NCBI GenBank assembly: GCA_963931865.1
Contig: OZ007508.1
Span: 16,417,104 to 16,481,103 of the forward strand
DNA length: 64,000 bases
Direction: 5' to 3'
DNA from: Axinella damicornis
Lineage: Eukaryota > Porifera > Demospongiae > Axinellida > Axinellidae
This document shows positions 1 to 11,964 of this stretch, piece after piece (positions within the stretch are counted from its first letter, which is position 1; every line of letters begins with the position of its first letter). Below the pieces are notes generated by a model. That model had not been told where the DNA came from and did not search any database. It saw nothing but the letters and a program-made list of their open reading frames with translations. The translations under genes were made by a program, and so were the position numbers.

Positions 1-2050
1 CACAGCTTTGGGAAGGAAAGCCTGGGATGATTTTGCATGTGAGTGAGACGGTGTCGCGTGTCATCACAACCACCTCAATCCCAGGCTAATGCCACCATGG
101 TATGCTCAACGTTCGCATTGTTTTCAGCACACGAAACCAGAAGCTGCACTACGGAGAGGACTTACCGTCCAGAGAATTCTCCCAAGTCACAAACTGGGGT
201 GGAAAGCCTGGGTGCAAGGCTAACATTGGTGTGACGTTCGTTTGTTTGTATACATTCCTGTTTGTCTCTGTCCTCACTAAGCCTGACTGTATACCAACAC
301 CGTGAAGCCCAGTGTGCCGCAGCACACAGTGGTCTTCTTTCAGCATTCGCAAACTACTGTGCAGGTGTGCTCCCGATACACTTGCAAGTGCAGAAGAAGC
401 CTAGCATTGGATTGTGAAGACCGTCAGTGATTAACGAATTGATCTAATCAATTATGGAGTTAATTCAAAATTAGCCACAGGCGGGTTGGGTGCTTATGTT
501 ATTATAGTAATTATGGTAAATTGATTCAGAGATAAGTTTCTGTGTTTGTAGCAAAAAAAAAGTCAGTTCATTTGAGCTATTCTCATTGCATAAGTAAAAG
601 TAGGTCATGTGAGAGCAGGCGGGCGGATTGAGTATGCCATTTACTTTCTATGTACTACCTGATCTGCCAGTGAAGGAGTAATTCTTAAAACGAGTGTACA
701 CTAGAGGCACTGTCGGACGGGTAAGTACAGAGCAATGGTTCGTGGTGGTGGTGGTGGTAGTCGTAGTGGTGGGAGTGCTACTACCAAGAGTAGGCACAAT
801 GGCTGATGCGTTGCGTACCTTGTGTAGTCTCAGATAGAAATCATTCCAGAGTGCATTTATTATTCTTTACTTGGAAATCTTGTCATGCAACCTACCATAA
901 TACCTGCTAAAAGTTAGGCATTGATATCACAACCCTGATTTAGTGCCACAATTATTTTTTGGTTGAAATATATTGAATAGAAGACCTTACCAAGGCTAAG
1001 AAGACCTGTGTATTTCCTTCACTGGCTGATCTAATGCTGGTACAATTGTCAGTCCCTGATCTCATGCTGCGTTGGTGGTGATGTGACAATTTTCTGCGCA
1101 TGGCTGAGTGCTGTTTACTACCTGAGCCGGGAGTTACCCAGATAGTGTTACACAGCCCATAGTGGAAGCCCAGGCCCTCTGCTGAGTATGCCATCATAAT
1201 ATTAGTGGCCAAGGTTTGGGGTGTGCTCTCGGATCCCAGTTACCCCCGTGGAAGCAAGCTTGGGTGTCTGGATGTGTGCAGAGTTATCCCTCCCTCCCTC
1301 CCTCCCTCCCACGCTCGCTCCCTCCCTCCCTCCCTCCCTCCCTCCCTCCCTCCCTCCCTCCCTCCCTCCCTCCCTCCCTCCCTCCCTCCCTCCCTCCCTC
1401 CCTCCCTCCCTCCATCCATCCATCCTTCCCTCCCTCCCACGCTCACTCCCTCCCTCCCTAGCTGCATATTGTATTGTTCACAGTGTAACCTTTCAATGAC
1501 TGTCACATCTCTTGACTTTCCAAGTTGACCACAGGATGAAGCGTTAGTTTAAGATGCAAAGGGTCTGTATATTCAAGTAGTTGTTGTATCTGCATGCTAA
1601 CAATTGTTGCTGTACATAATAATAATAATGCATCACAAATCTACATAGAATAACTGGAATAGTAACCAACAGTTGTGGAAGATTCAACAAATGCAGGCAT
1701 AGCTATAGCTGTGTTCCGAAGCACCGACCGTGTAAGTAAATAAAGGAGCGAGCATTGTACATTAGCAGTACTTGCATCCCTCAAGCACTGATTGGTCCTT
1801 GTGCTCCATTCGCGATCTCTACTTGAAATATTTGCCAGGTTTTTGGACCTCACCCTCTCATTCTGCAGTTGTTCTAAGCACCAGGTTGCCCTGCACAGTT
1901 AATTAAGAGTTCTCTCAACCTTCTCTCTATCCTTGATGTCGTTCACTTGCCAGACATGAACATTTGTTTTGTTTTTTAATAATGCTAATACAGAGGTATT
2001 GAACTGCGTAGTGGCATGGAAACGAGGTTGGTATTGGAACTTGTTCTGCT
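1..2050. other. no supported gene
   Basis: Contains a MITE-subfamily end (AGCCTGGGTGCAAGGCTA at about 207-224), a strong isolated donor (GACGG|GTAAGTAC at 721) whose exon is not open in any frame, a GGT/GGTGGT run near 740-775 and the TCCC microsatellite. Confidence 0.5.
1285..1460 (+). repeat. (TCCC)n microsatellite
   Basis: Long TCCC/CCCT run with small interruptions. The Pro/Ser or Gly/Arg/Glu frames across it are artefacts. Confidence 0.95.
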
Positions 2051-2056
2051 GTTTTG

Positions 2057-3480
2057 AAGCCTCATAGCAGCCTGACCTTGAGGAGGAAGCTTTGCCGTGC
2101 TGCTGTGGTCGAAGCTATTGAAAATGCAATAAAAGTGGTATGTGGGAGAGGTATAGTGGAGCGTGGGGAGTACTCTCTCTCTACTGGCTTCATGCAGGAA
2201 TTGACTCGTCCTATGAGAGATTGTAGTCTCGTTCAGAGTGCCTGGGAATGAGGATAAGTATTATGGTTATGTCCTGTTTACTAAATTCCAAGCTGCACTT
2301 CAAGAGAAAGGCTGGACACTGTTGCATTCAGTACGTATAGCACCATATAAGGTAAGGATTGGTTATAGCAATTTGTTCCTGGGCATCATAAATGCGGTGG
2401 AGTGCTTATGTATCCAAGCAACGGTCAAGTGTTGCTCTCTCATCTGCTTTATCGATGAGTTTGGAATGCATTCGGGAGTTTATCCGATTGATTGAGGATT
2501 CACAGCATGGCATGTAGGTATCTGACTTGTGTGATACATATGTCTGTATTGGTCTGAACCTAGTGGACAATGGGGCTGCCCCTGCTTTCAGCTTGGCTTG
2601 CTCCATTAGGAAGCTCTTGTACATCGCATCACATGCGTACTGCCAATGACGTCCAAAATGAGCAGTGGCGCCAACAAGAATTACGAATGTACATGTCTTC
2701 GACTGCTTGGCTGCCAGCTATCGAATCTCTAGCTACTAAGCGCTTCACTGTCCCTGAATGTTGTGAGACGATGACCATTGAAGGAGTAGACTGTCAAGAT
2801 AGCTTGTGAGGCACATGTCTCCATATGGTGTTTCAGATCAGGCATCTTCCAATGTCAAATGCTTCGGGTGTTCCATTGCACCGCATGGTGCTGGGTGTCT
2901 ACCGTGAGTATCCAGTTGCAACTGATTGCATGCCTTTGGCTGGCCACAAGTAATTGTTAGGGCCCATTTTCAGGGCCACTTAGTAAGTGGAACAGTAGCC
3001 CATACTACCTACTGGGATAGTGTTACAAATCTTTTACTGGGCACTCTTTCATAACTACTTTGTCACTCCAAGAGCTAGGCTTGGACTAGCCTCGTTCCCA
3101 GGCTCCCACGCAGCCTGGGAACGAGGCTAGGTGGGACATGGTCGGTGCGCACGTGGTGTAATTGGCGTTCCATAAGTATAGTGTACAATGATATACAAGA
3201 AGTATGCGGAGGTAGTAGACTAGCAACAGCTCTAGTGGTCACATTTGCCGGGTTCAATCACTCTACTGACTTCTTACCTGATGCTAAACACCAGTGTAAA
3301 TCTGCATTTGCTGATATTCTCAGAGGCTACATGGTCACATATGTAATTGCTCGGTAAAGGCATGTAGTATAGTGCATGGTTTGTAAGTAATTTGCTCGCT
3401 GTCTTTTTGTAGAGGATATTCTTCATGATGAATTGAAGCAGTATAATGCAGTAGAAGACTATACTGCAGGACTAATTTAG
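2057..3480 (+). CDS. possible unidentified multi-exon gene
   Basis: A cluster of plus-strand segments has coding-like composition and splice signals. 2057-2136: SLTLRRKLCRAAVVEAIENA, donor GTG|GTATGT. About 2257-2351: YVLFTKFQAALQEKGWTLLH, donor AAG|GTAAGG. About 2605-2805: TAWLPAIESLATKRFTVPEC. 2846-2902: IRHLPMSNASGVPLHRMVLG between TTTCAG and GTGAGT. About 3200-3339: LATALVVTFAGFNHSTDFLP. About 3417-3480: DILHDELKQYNAVEDYTAGL and a stop. Phases do not all agree as I have drawn them, a 43-bp MITE sits between two of them, and I recognise no family. Treat exon borders as approximate; it may be a decayed gene. Confidence 0.3.
3086..3130. mobile_element. 45-bp perfect palindrome, minimal MITE end pair
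   Basis: Arms CTAGCCTCGTTCCCAGGCT and its exact reverse complement, 19 bp each, around a 7-base loop. It contains only the family termini with no interior. No clear 9-bp target duplication. Confidence 0.75.
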
Positions 3481-4033
3481 CATCCATAAACTCAGTTATT
3501 ACAGAAACGTGGATCACACTTGTAATGTAATGGTATACTGTTGTGAACTGTCCAGGCTTCCTTATAGTGCTGTGATAGATTCGTATCTTCTTTTTTCTCA
3601 CACCTATAAAGCTGTGAGTATAATTGGAATAGACACTTGACAGTCGTTGCCATGACAACAGTTTCGTACAGGACTAATGAGCTTCTAGTACCTCATACAC
3701 CTCAATAATGAGGGCAGAGACCGGTTGCCATGGCAATATTGCTGCACAGTTTATAAACTGTTGCTATGGTTACGCAGCGCGCCGTACGATGAGACCATAG
3801 ATACTGCAGCAGGGGTATGGGTTGGAAGCACCTTGTAAACATCACTTGTAAGGCCCATCATTGTAATAGAGCATGCATAGACAGAGCAGCATGAGCCCCA
3901 AAGTGTTTTGCCCGCCATTTTGCAGCTAGGTTGTTATCTTGTGTCCTAGCAACCAACTGCCACATCCTATTACCACCTCTACCTTTCTAATTTGCATCCA
4001 AAGTAGTTGCTTGACAGCAAGTTGCCATAGGTA

Positions 4034-4556
4034 TACCGTAGGTCGGGAAAATTTTGTTGTTAAAATATTTTCGTAGTCGCCCTCGACCATGAAAATGTAA
4101 CGCACGTAATTTATTCGCAACGGATATTAACAGCAACGAATAATTATTACAGTCAGCAACAGTCTTCACACGTGTCGACTATCTGAACACTGTCCGTCAA
4201 ACCTACGGCCCTTCTGCGATTCTTCAAGCCCATAGACGGACTCCTCGATCCCAAAAGATCTCTGTCTCTCTCTGTTCCGTCGCGAGGTATTGCCTCTGCG
4301 AATCGGGAGGTCTCGAATTGACAAGCGAAGTTGGGAAGCAGCGCCGGCCGTACAGGAGATATCAATACAGCCCAAAAGAACGCTTTGAAATCGGTCGGTA
4401 AGACCATGGCATAGCAGCAGCTCGTTTGTACGTCTCCATTGTTGACACATTGATTGTTAAAATTTTTTCTTTGATGAGCTGTACTACGAAAATTTAACGC
4501 CACGAAAATTTTACGCACGAAATATTTTTAACACGAAAATTTCCCGATCTACGGTA
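4034..4556. mobile_element. 523-bp fold-back element, TACCGTAG family
   Basis: Left end TACCGTAGGTCGGGAAAATT and right end AATTTCCCGATCTACGGTA are inverted repeats, followed by mirrored TTAAAATATTTTCGT blocks. The interior has open frames but none look coding. Confidence 0.7.
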
Positions 4557-4991
4557 CTAGATTGGGATGTACCTAGATGGAACCTACCTAGATGGAACCT
4601 ACCTAGCTTGGAACTCTGTAGCTGAGTAGTTGCTTGAGTAGGAATAAGGTACGTGGGTTGAAACTTTGTTGGTTCATGGTTGACCTATAATTGACCATGG
4701 CTGCTCTATGAATCCGAACTTAAAGTACAGTGGCTGGCTGGCTGGCATTTGTTCGCTTTTGCTCATACCTGTGGTGATGTTATGGGTAGGCATGCTGTCA
4801 CAGACATTACAGGCCTGAAGATTTGGTGCATTCTGTATTTGATATGGGATATGCAATACAATGTGCTGGGATGGTGCGAGGTGATGATTGGCTTCAGACA
4901 CGGGCTCTATTCTCCTCCAGTAACACACACACACACTCCCCCAAGTGCATGGATAGTTGCTCAGAGTGGTGATCGTTATAGTGAATGTTTG

Positions 4992-5145
4992 TTAGTCTCA
5001 CGGGCCATACATTTACGGTCCGCAAACATCTGGCCCACAAGTAGTAATTATGTTTCATGTTAGTCTCGCAGGCCAGACGTTCGCAGGCCAGACGTTCGCA
5101 GGCCAGACGTTTGCAGCCCGCGAACGTCTGGCCCGCGAGACTAGT
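4992..5145. repeat. inverted and tandem GCAGGCCAGACGTTC repeats
   Basis: Three tandem copies of GCAGGCCAGACGTTC (5067-5115), then an inverted GCGAACGTCTGGCC ending GCGAGACTA. A diverged inverted copy (TAGTCTCACGGGCC ... ACATCTGGCCCAC) lies at 4993-5038. The whole can fold back on itself. Confidence 0.65.
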
Positions 5146-5248
5146 TTCATGTGGTGTCTGTCACCTGGTGCACAGAGCCTCATGTCACACAAGAGTACAG
5201 CCTTGAGTCAAACTGCTACGTAGCTAGCCCTTCCCATGCTCTGACTAG

Positions 5249-5717
5249 ACCAGTGGATACAGTCCTGGGCTGCTTGGGAACTCGGAAACAATCTGCCCAC
5301 CGAAACATTACTCTCTCAATTCCAGCTGAACCACCTCACCCCCTATGAACCTGCAATTTATTGCCATGGTATTACGCTGTCTGCAGAACCTCTGTTATGC
5401 CTGGGCCTGCCAAGATCTGATTTGTGGAAACTCCCACCTGCTGCCCAACTGGGTTTATGCAGACTTTCCACTTGACCCCACCCCCACCTGTGTAGTGGGA
5501 GAAGAGGGGTGTGGCCTGGGAATGATATTCTAAAGGTAAGTCTTGTGGATACAGTCCTGGGCTGCTTGGGAACTCGGAAACAATCTGCCCACCGAAACAT
5601 TACTCTCTCAATTCCAGCTGAACCATTATGAACCTGCAATTTATCACCATGGTAATACACTGTCTGCAGAACCTCTGTTATGCCTGGGCCTGCCAAGATC
5701 TGATTTGTGGAAACTAA
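5249..5717 (+). repeat. direct duplication of about 170 bp, period about 295 bp
   Basis: 5252-5432 and 5546-5716 share almost identical sequence beginning GTGGATACAGTCCTGGGCTG and ending TGATTTGTGGAAACT. The second copy lacks a few internal bases (CACCTCACCCCC). Confidence 0.8.
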
Positions 5718-5978
5718 GTTTAATAAACTTGAAATTCCCACTTACCCAAAACTTAGTTATGTATTGTAAGTGGTGCTTCTTCAAAGTGATGTGTAGTGGG
5801 GGAAGCAGTGATCATGACAAAGCTTAGCTGTTGTTGCTATGGAAACTTTGGCCAGTTTGCAAACTTAATTAGCACTTCTACTACGGAATGCACTGTGTGT
5901 GCTTCAAGCAGTGTGTGCCTCAAGCCATAGAGCTGATAGCCAAACTGTTTACCAAGTCAAGGGCCTGGGCCATCAAGG

Positions 5979-6418
5979 TAGCCTCGTTCCCAGGCCATTC
6001 CCACTGCCAGTATTTCATCGCTTGGGGAAGGCCAGGGAGATCTGGTCGTATGCGATGCCATCAAGTAGACACATGGTAGACACACGGAGGGTGGTGCCCA
6101 ACAAAGAATCTCAACATCCTGTGTTGTACTGTCCGTCCAATGGCTGGATATCAGAGCGTTTGCAAGGCAGACGATCGATTGGATATCAGAGCGTTTGCAA
6201 GGCAGACAATCGATACCGTTCATTGCATTCGTTGTTCACAATGCCGGAGACGGATCAACGTTAAACAGGTATTTTAACAGTTGGGCACCGCCCCCGTGTG
6301 TCTACCGTCTGTCTACCTGATGTCATCGCACGTGATCAGATCTCCCAGGCTTTCCCCCACCGTATTTCATACTGGAAGATGAAATACTGGCGATGGGAAC
6401 GGCCTGGGAACGAGGCTA
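5979..6418. mobile_element. 440-bp long-TIR MITE with internal duplication
   Basis: About 150 bp of imperfect inverted repeat at each end, starting TAGCCTCGTTCCCAGGCC and ending GGCCTGGGAACGAGGCTA. Perfect 9-bp target duplication CCATCAAGG at 5970-5978 and 6419-6427. The centre (6141-6213) holds a direct duplication containing GGATATCAGAGCGTTTGCAA. It has no coding capacity. Confidence 0.85.
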
Positions 6419-6429
6419 CCATCAAGGAT

Positions 6430-8080
6430 AGTGGTACCTAACTAGTGATAGCGATACCATGCATCCAGAAGCCATTTAAATTTACTGAAACCATATAAGG
6501 TCATGTTCTTTCTTTAGTAACACTTCCAGCTGCATGTACATCAATAGATTTTGACGTGTGCGTGACGGAAGTGGGCAGGTCTGGGCGGGACTGACTATAG
6601 TTATGCACGACCTTTGTACTTAACCACTACCGCCAAACCTTGAACTCTGCAAACATTCCGTGAGAAAACGATGGGCTGGAACCTTCCAGATTGGCTGAGG
6701 CTGCAAACGGACACAATCCGGGAGCAGTAGGTGAAGCGGATGTGATCTGAGGGCAGTGGTCACTCATTGTTAGGCACAGCTGATTAATAGGCGCATGTTT
6801 GCTGTTAGACGCATGTTTGACTCTTGTCTCAGCTACTCTTTATTAAGCAGTGAAATCTTCTTCCAGAAACTATAAATGGAATAGGCTATAATTGGAAATG
6901 AAGTCACTTCCTATTCGTAAAATGTCATTAAGTGTTTGAGGAATGTCGTTTGAAATTAAGTGCATCTCGTTATAGGTGCATATTTCCTTCTAGTAACCAG
7001 TGTATAATTGAGTGGAGCATAGCGGTTGGTTGGCTTCTGCAATCTTCACTAAATTGGTGTTGATTAAAATTCATTATGTTGTTGAAACTATAGTGATTTT
7101 GTTGTTTACACCAAGCTAATTTTTATGTATGTAAGGAATCCCATGTCTGAAGACAACATGTATACAAACATGATTAGCACCATGTGCTTTGAAGTTGGAA
7201 GCCAGTGATGACTACATGTTATGGTGGAGCGCCTTCAAGGACGTAATCCTAGTGGGTACCTCTTTACCCTAGTGCAGTTTGTACTTCTGTACGTATTCTA
7301 AGGTTAGGCCCGGCATATCCAGCTTGAAACGCAGCAAAGTGTGTATATTCATTAAATAGCTCCTATTCTTATGCTGAAGGGAACGCGGTGGTCTATTAGA
7401 GCCACGTGACTATGTGGTATAGTATAAAGTAAAGTCAAGTAATATGGTGAAAATACACTTTTGCATGAGATGCGTTATAGCAAGCACACACAAACGGGCT
7501 AGTTATGGAGCTTTCAGAAGATATGTGAACAGCATGGGAATGAATTTACTTGTGTGCGGGAGGAATCACAGAAGAGACTAACACCTGACAGCCTTGACCT
7601 CGAAGATAGGCAAGAGAAGAGAATTACAAGTGAACAGAATTTCACATCATTGAATCAGTCTGCAATACAGGGTGGTACTCCATTTCAGCTTGTTGCCACA
7701 CTTATAACTTCAGTTGTTGTCAACTTGTAAAAGTCATGTTCAGCTATACAATATTTAGGAATGACCACTATAGTCACCAATACCGAGTATGGTTCTACAG
7801 CATAATAATAATGTGTTGTCTGTGTCACTGTAGGGATTCTAATAAAGCAGCTGAGGAGTGCCTCATGATTGAGGTAAGGTGTGAGTATATGCTGCACATG
7901 TGTCTTTGGCAGTACATGTGTTATGCTGTTAGATGACCGGTTATCATCATGCGTGAATATTACCCTACATGTATGAAATCCATCATGAGGTATCTTGACC
8001 CTCTGCTCATTTTTCTGGCATTGCTCTTGTAAGGACGAATTCTGCTGTAAATGTGACCTTATATAGCTGAGCTTTACTTG
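6430..8080. other. no supported gene except the 7834 mini-exon
   Basis: Unique AT-leaning sequence without open frames of note, clear repeats or inverted repeats; probably intronic or intergenic. Confidence 0.5.
7834..7873 (+). CDS. candidate internal mini-exon, gene unknown
   Basis: Forty bases between a good acceptor (TGTCACTGTAG) and donor (GAG|GTAAGG). One frame gives DSNKAAEECLMIE. No family can be named from 13 residues. Confidence 0.3.
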
Positions 8081-8085
8081 AGGAA

Positions 8086-8652
8086 TACCGTATAGCGCTT
8101 AAATTTCACGGGTCTAATTTTTCGCGATTTTCACAAATTACAGGTCATTTGCGAAATTATTTCGACGAAAATTTTGCACGTGTTGTGAGCCTACGTACAT
8201 GGACAGTATTCCAACGTACGCGCGCGACGGCTAGCTTGATGGCTTTCTGTTTGTGTACTTCAACAGTGAGGATGGACAGTAGTCGAAGTGTATGCTTCCC
8301 GATCCACATGGAGAGTTCTCCCAAGAGGTACCATCTGACATGTGCGATATCTGCCAATACTGAAGCTGCCAGCTCGATCCGGCGAAGGTTAGGGGAACGC
8401 CCAGCTATCTGAAAACGAACTCTGAGAGCGTCGAAGTGGGGGAGTGTCACAGAATACAACGCACCGACGAAGTGGTCTGTGGTATCAAGTTGAGTTCAGT
8501 GCGCACGGAAGTCTTCAAGTGCAGTATAGTACACCACGCCCATTGTGTGGGCGTGGCGTTTTACCGCGAATTCGCGAAATTTTTTCAACGAAATGTTCTC
8601 AAAGAGCAATTCGCGAAAATTTAGACCCGCGAAATTTAAGCGCTATACGGTA
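8086..8652. mobile_element. 567-bp fold-back element, TACCGTATAGCGC family
   Basis: Termini TACCGTATAGCGCTTAAATT and AATTTAAGCGCTATACGGTA are inverted repeats, continuing as TCGCG-rich TTTTCGCG blocks. Consistent with a TA-targeting (Tc1/mariner-like) MITE; the family assignment is inference. Confidence 0.75.
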
Positions 8653-8691
8653 GTAGAGTCCGGACTGACCATCAAAGTCCTTGCTTCTCGA

Positions 8692-9072
8692 TAGCCTCGC
8701 CTCCTTCCCCACCTCCCTTATTTGATCGCTTGCAGTATGCAAATGCGGAAGGGGAAGGCCTGAGTCACTTGCGGTGACGTCTTGTAGACAGAGGGTAGAC
8801 ACAGGAGAGTGCCCGACCGTAATATTTCGTGTCAACCCATCCATGGCGTCATGAGCAACGAACGGTCTTGATGCTGCCTTGTGCTCTGGCCTGCAGCCCT
8901 CAACCAGAAAGGGATTCTTCGTCGGACACCGCCCCCCATGTGTCTACCATCTCTCTTCCGGACATCACTACATGACAGTGCGCATGACCTAATCCTCCAG
9001 GCCTTCCTCGTCCCTATTTGCATGCTGCAAGCAATCAATACTGGAGGTGGGAACAGCCTTTGAAGGAGGCTA
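8692..9072. mobile_element. 381-bp long-TIR element related to the 5979 copy
   Basis: Inverted repeats of about 160 bp, including TTGATCGCTTGCAGTATGCA-like and GTAGACAGAGGGTAGACAC blocks mirrored near 8936-9045. Ends TAGCCTCGCCTCC and AAGGAGGCTA. No target duplication recognised. Its interior (CGTGTCAACCCATCC) is shared with 9340-9583. Confidence 0.7.
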
Positions 9073-9339
9073 TAGCCTTGGGCAGCAGGCAAGTGTTATG
9101 ACAACAGTGTATACTGGAGGTCAGAATGGGATATTTGTCAAGTACTCCATTACCTTGGACTTGGCTCACAACAGTGTGTTAACCTGATTATCTTATCTGA
9201 TCACTTACTGCCCAATTGCCACCTACACCTGCTAAGGAGTTGTGAATTATTCATAATCTCATGAGCTGGCCTCTCCTCCCACTGGATTGTAGCATAGGTA
9301 GATCTTATCACTGATCACTGAGCACTGATCACGTGCAGT

Positions 9340-9583
9340 TATGCCAAGTGGTCAGATGGTAGATACACAAGTCCGACCGCAATAATTCCCATTTTGCGTC
9401 AACCCATCACCTACGTAGTGAACGACAAAACGGTAGTAATCCTGTCTTGCGAACGCTCTGGCATCCAGCCCTTGTACAAACCCCCCTCTGTCTACATGTG
9501 TGACCGGATCTCCCTCTGTACTTGCATACTGCAAGCGATCAAAGACTGGAGATGGGAATGGCCTGGGAACGAGGCTGGGTATG
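9340..9583. mobile_element. partial copy of the same long-TIR family
   Basis: Contains GCGTCAACCCATCACC, CTTGCGAACGCTCTGGCATC and the right end GCCTGGGAACGAGGCTG. The left terminus is missing. The interior matches the 5979 element (inverted) and the 8692 element. Confidence 0.65.
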
Positions 9584-9665
9584 CCCAGTGCTTGGTCAGG
9601 GTGGTCATAACCTGTGCTAATTGGACTGCCTTATAGTTATGGCTGTTCTGTTTTTCCTTCCACAG

Positions 9666-9714
9666 TCTCCCAGAAGACAAGTGGGGAGTCACATCTCTTC
9701 GCATGAAGAGGAAG
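9666..9714 (+). CDS. candidate internal exon, gene unknown
   Basis: Forty-nine bases between TTCCTTCCACAG and AAG|GTAAGT, both close to consensus. The frame entered at phase 2 reads LPEDKWGVTSLRMKRK. The 24-bp TIR-derived minisatellite begins about 40 bases downstream, inside the presumed intron. A different frame runs on through the minisatellite as (LIPRPEAG)n; I regard that as an artefact. Confidence 0.33.
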
Positions 9715-9756
9715 GTAAGTTGTCATCCTTATCAGTTCCATTACCACTTTGTAGGC

Positions 9757-10017
9757 TCATTCCCAGGCCTGAGGCTGGTCTCATTCCCAGGCCTGAGGCT
9801 GGTCTCATTCCCAGGCCTGAGGCTTGTCTCATTCCCAGGCCTGAGGCTGGTCTCATTCCCCGGCCTGAGGCTTGTCTCATTCCCAGGCCTGAGGCTGGTC
9901 TCATTCCCAGGCCTGAGGCTGGTCTCATTCCCCGGCCTGAGGCTGGTCTCATTCCCAGGCCTGAGACTGGTCTCATTCCTAGGCCTGAGGCTGGTCTCAT
10001 TCCCAGGCCTGAGGCTA
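9757..10017 (+). repeat. 24-bp minisatellite made of MITE termini
   Basis: About 11 copies of TCATTCCCAGGCCTGAGGCT + GGTC with few substitutions. The unit holds CATTCCCAGGCC, the terminal sequence of the TAGCCTCGTTCCCAGGC family. Confidence 0.92.
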
Positions 10018-10455
10018 TGACTGTACTGAATGGTCATATTCCCAAGCCTGAGGCACTGCATGGGCTTATTCCGAGGCCTGGAACATATACATGTACTCCA
10101 CTAGCCTGTAACCACAGTTATGAGGAGGCGGCTTTGTGGGATTTTTGAACAGCATTGTTTATTATGGCAGCTTGGGCTAGTAAAGCTGTGAGCACAGGGT
10201 CATGTCTGTTTGTACGTCCAAGTACGTCCAATAAGCTGCATGGTCGACTTTCCTGTTTTAGCCAGCCTCCTGGCTTCGTGAGGAGTGCATTATCATGCAA
10301 TCTACATTGTCATTGGAGGTGGGTGCAAATGTTGGGAATAAGGGGTCAAAGTGTACCACTGGTTGATAACTAAGTACTCCATTGAGGTCAATTAGTAGCT
10401 ATTCATTTGTTGTCCTTACTGTAATCACTGAGTGTTGTTATGTAACTGTTGTCAA

Positions 10456-11102
10456 GTGTACTGATAGTAGACCAAACAGGAGTTGATGAAATAGAATAGA
10501 CAAACAAGGACTAGCCGAAACAAGGAGTAGATATAAGTGGAGTAGACAGAAAAATAGTAGACAAAGAGTAGACGAAAAACGAGTAGACATGCAAGTAGAT
10601 GTGAAACGAGTGGACAACAAGGAATAGATGAAAAGAGAAGACATGCAAGTAGACATACAATTAGTAGACAACAAATACGAGTAGACAGCAAGTGGACGAA
10701 AACAAGTATACAAGTAGACGCAAATTAAGTACACAGCGAGTAGATGAAAATAAGTAGATGAAAAATAAGTAGATGAAAAGAGTAGGCATACAAGTAGACG
10801 TAAAACGAGTAGACAAGAGGAGCAGACGAAAAGAGTCCACATACAAGGAGTAGGCAAAAACAAGTGGACATACAAGTAGACGAAAATGAATACACAACAT
10901 GGAGTAGACAAATAAAGATTAGACAAACAAGGAGCAGATGAAAAAGAGTAGACAAACAAGAGAATAGAATAGGCAAATGGAGAGCAGACAAAGACAAACA
11001 AAGAGTAGACCAGTAGACAAACAAGTAAATGGAAAGAGAGGAGACAAACAAGGAGTAGATGATAAGAGTAGACATACAGGGAATAGACCAAAAGGAGTAG
11101 AC
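10456..11102 (+). repeat. degenerate AGTAGAC-based minisatellite
   Basis: Roughly 650 bp of AGTAGACAAACAAGGAGTAG-like units with variable spacing, ending in a C-rich run at 11101-11120. It creates a long minus-strand frame rich in Leu, Ser, Tyr and Cys that I treat as an artefact. Confidence 0.88.
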
Positions 11103-11886
11103 CCCCCCCCCCACCCACCCCCAATAAATGGACAAGGAAGATAGCAACCCCACTAGCGTGTTAGGAGGATGGCACCGGGTTTGAGTAGAATTGTGAGGTA
11201 GCCTACGTAGTTTGTAAATCAGTAATGGAGTAAGTGCAGGGTGCAGGAGTCAGAAAGCAATACGGAAGCTCTGTAAGCTACCAGTAGTGTGCAGCGCTTT
11301 ATCATGTTGAATCTCCACAATTCTCGTACACACACCATTATCCCACACCCATGATCATGTGCCCATCTGCACGTGTTTCGTGAATGCCATTACTTCACGT
11401 CACTCGGCTTCCGTACACCCACTGTGTGCTATATGTGGTTTGTACAGAATGCATTTCATGTGCTGATAATTGTAGTTGGTATTCTTAACGTTATCAGTAG
11501 AAGGAATTCCTTTCATTTTTTCCATCCCCTTCTGTAATTTGTGGTCAGGTAATTTATTAACTAAGTTTGAAGGTCCTGATGGCAACTGCTTGGTAATGAG
11601 GCAGCTGGTGTTATTGTGCTGCTTTGGTGAGTGTCTGAGTTTTAGCGCTTTAATTATCACACTCGGTCAGAAATGGTTGCGTATGAGTGAAGGCTATCTC
11701 CTGCTGCCTACCCTCGAATTGGAGGGCAGGCAGCTATAGGACACACCGCACTATGTATCTGCCATAACACCAGGCACAAGCCTGATCATGTTAGGCAGAT
11801 GCTGGGTTGACAACCCCAAAGCACAACGATTCTGCAGTCGGTTTCTAAGTTGCTTCAAAGCTATCTGTGCCGCCAAACTTTCTTTT

Positions 11887-11964
11887 GACGCTCAGTCCCA
11901 CAGCGGACAGCTGTCCTAATATTGTTGACGCTCAGTCCCTCAGCGGATAGCTGTCCTAATATTG
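11887..11964 (+). repeat. 40-bp direct duplication
   Basis: Two adjacent copies of GACGCTCAGTCCC(A/T)CAGCGG followed by (A)CAGCTGTCCTAATATTG. Confidence 0.88.

Noticed and set aside
9621..10148. 175-residue frame with (LIPRPEAG)n and a mirror frame on the minus strand
   Set aside because: The 24-bp minisatellite is a multiple of three, so all phases stay open. No splice or start context supports translation.
10438..11153. 228- and 142-residue minus-strand frames rich in Leu, Ser, Cys and Tyr that look like membrane proteins
   Set aside because: They coincide exactly with the degenerate AGTAGAC minisatellite and have repeat-driven composition.
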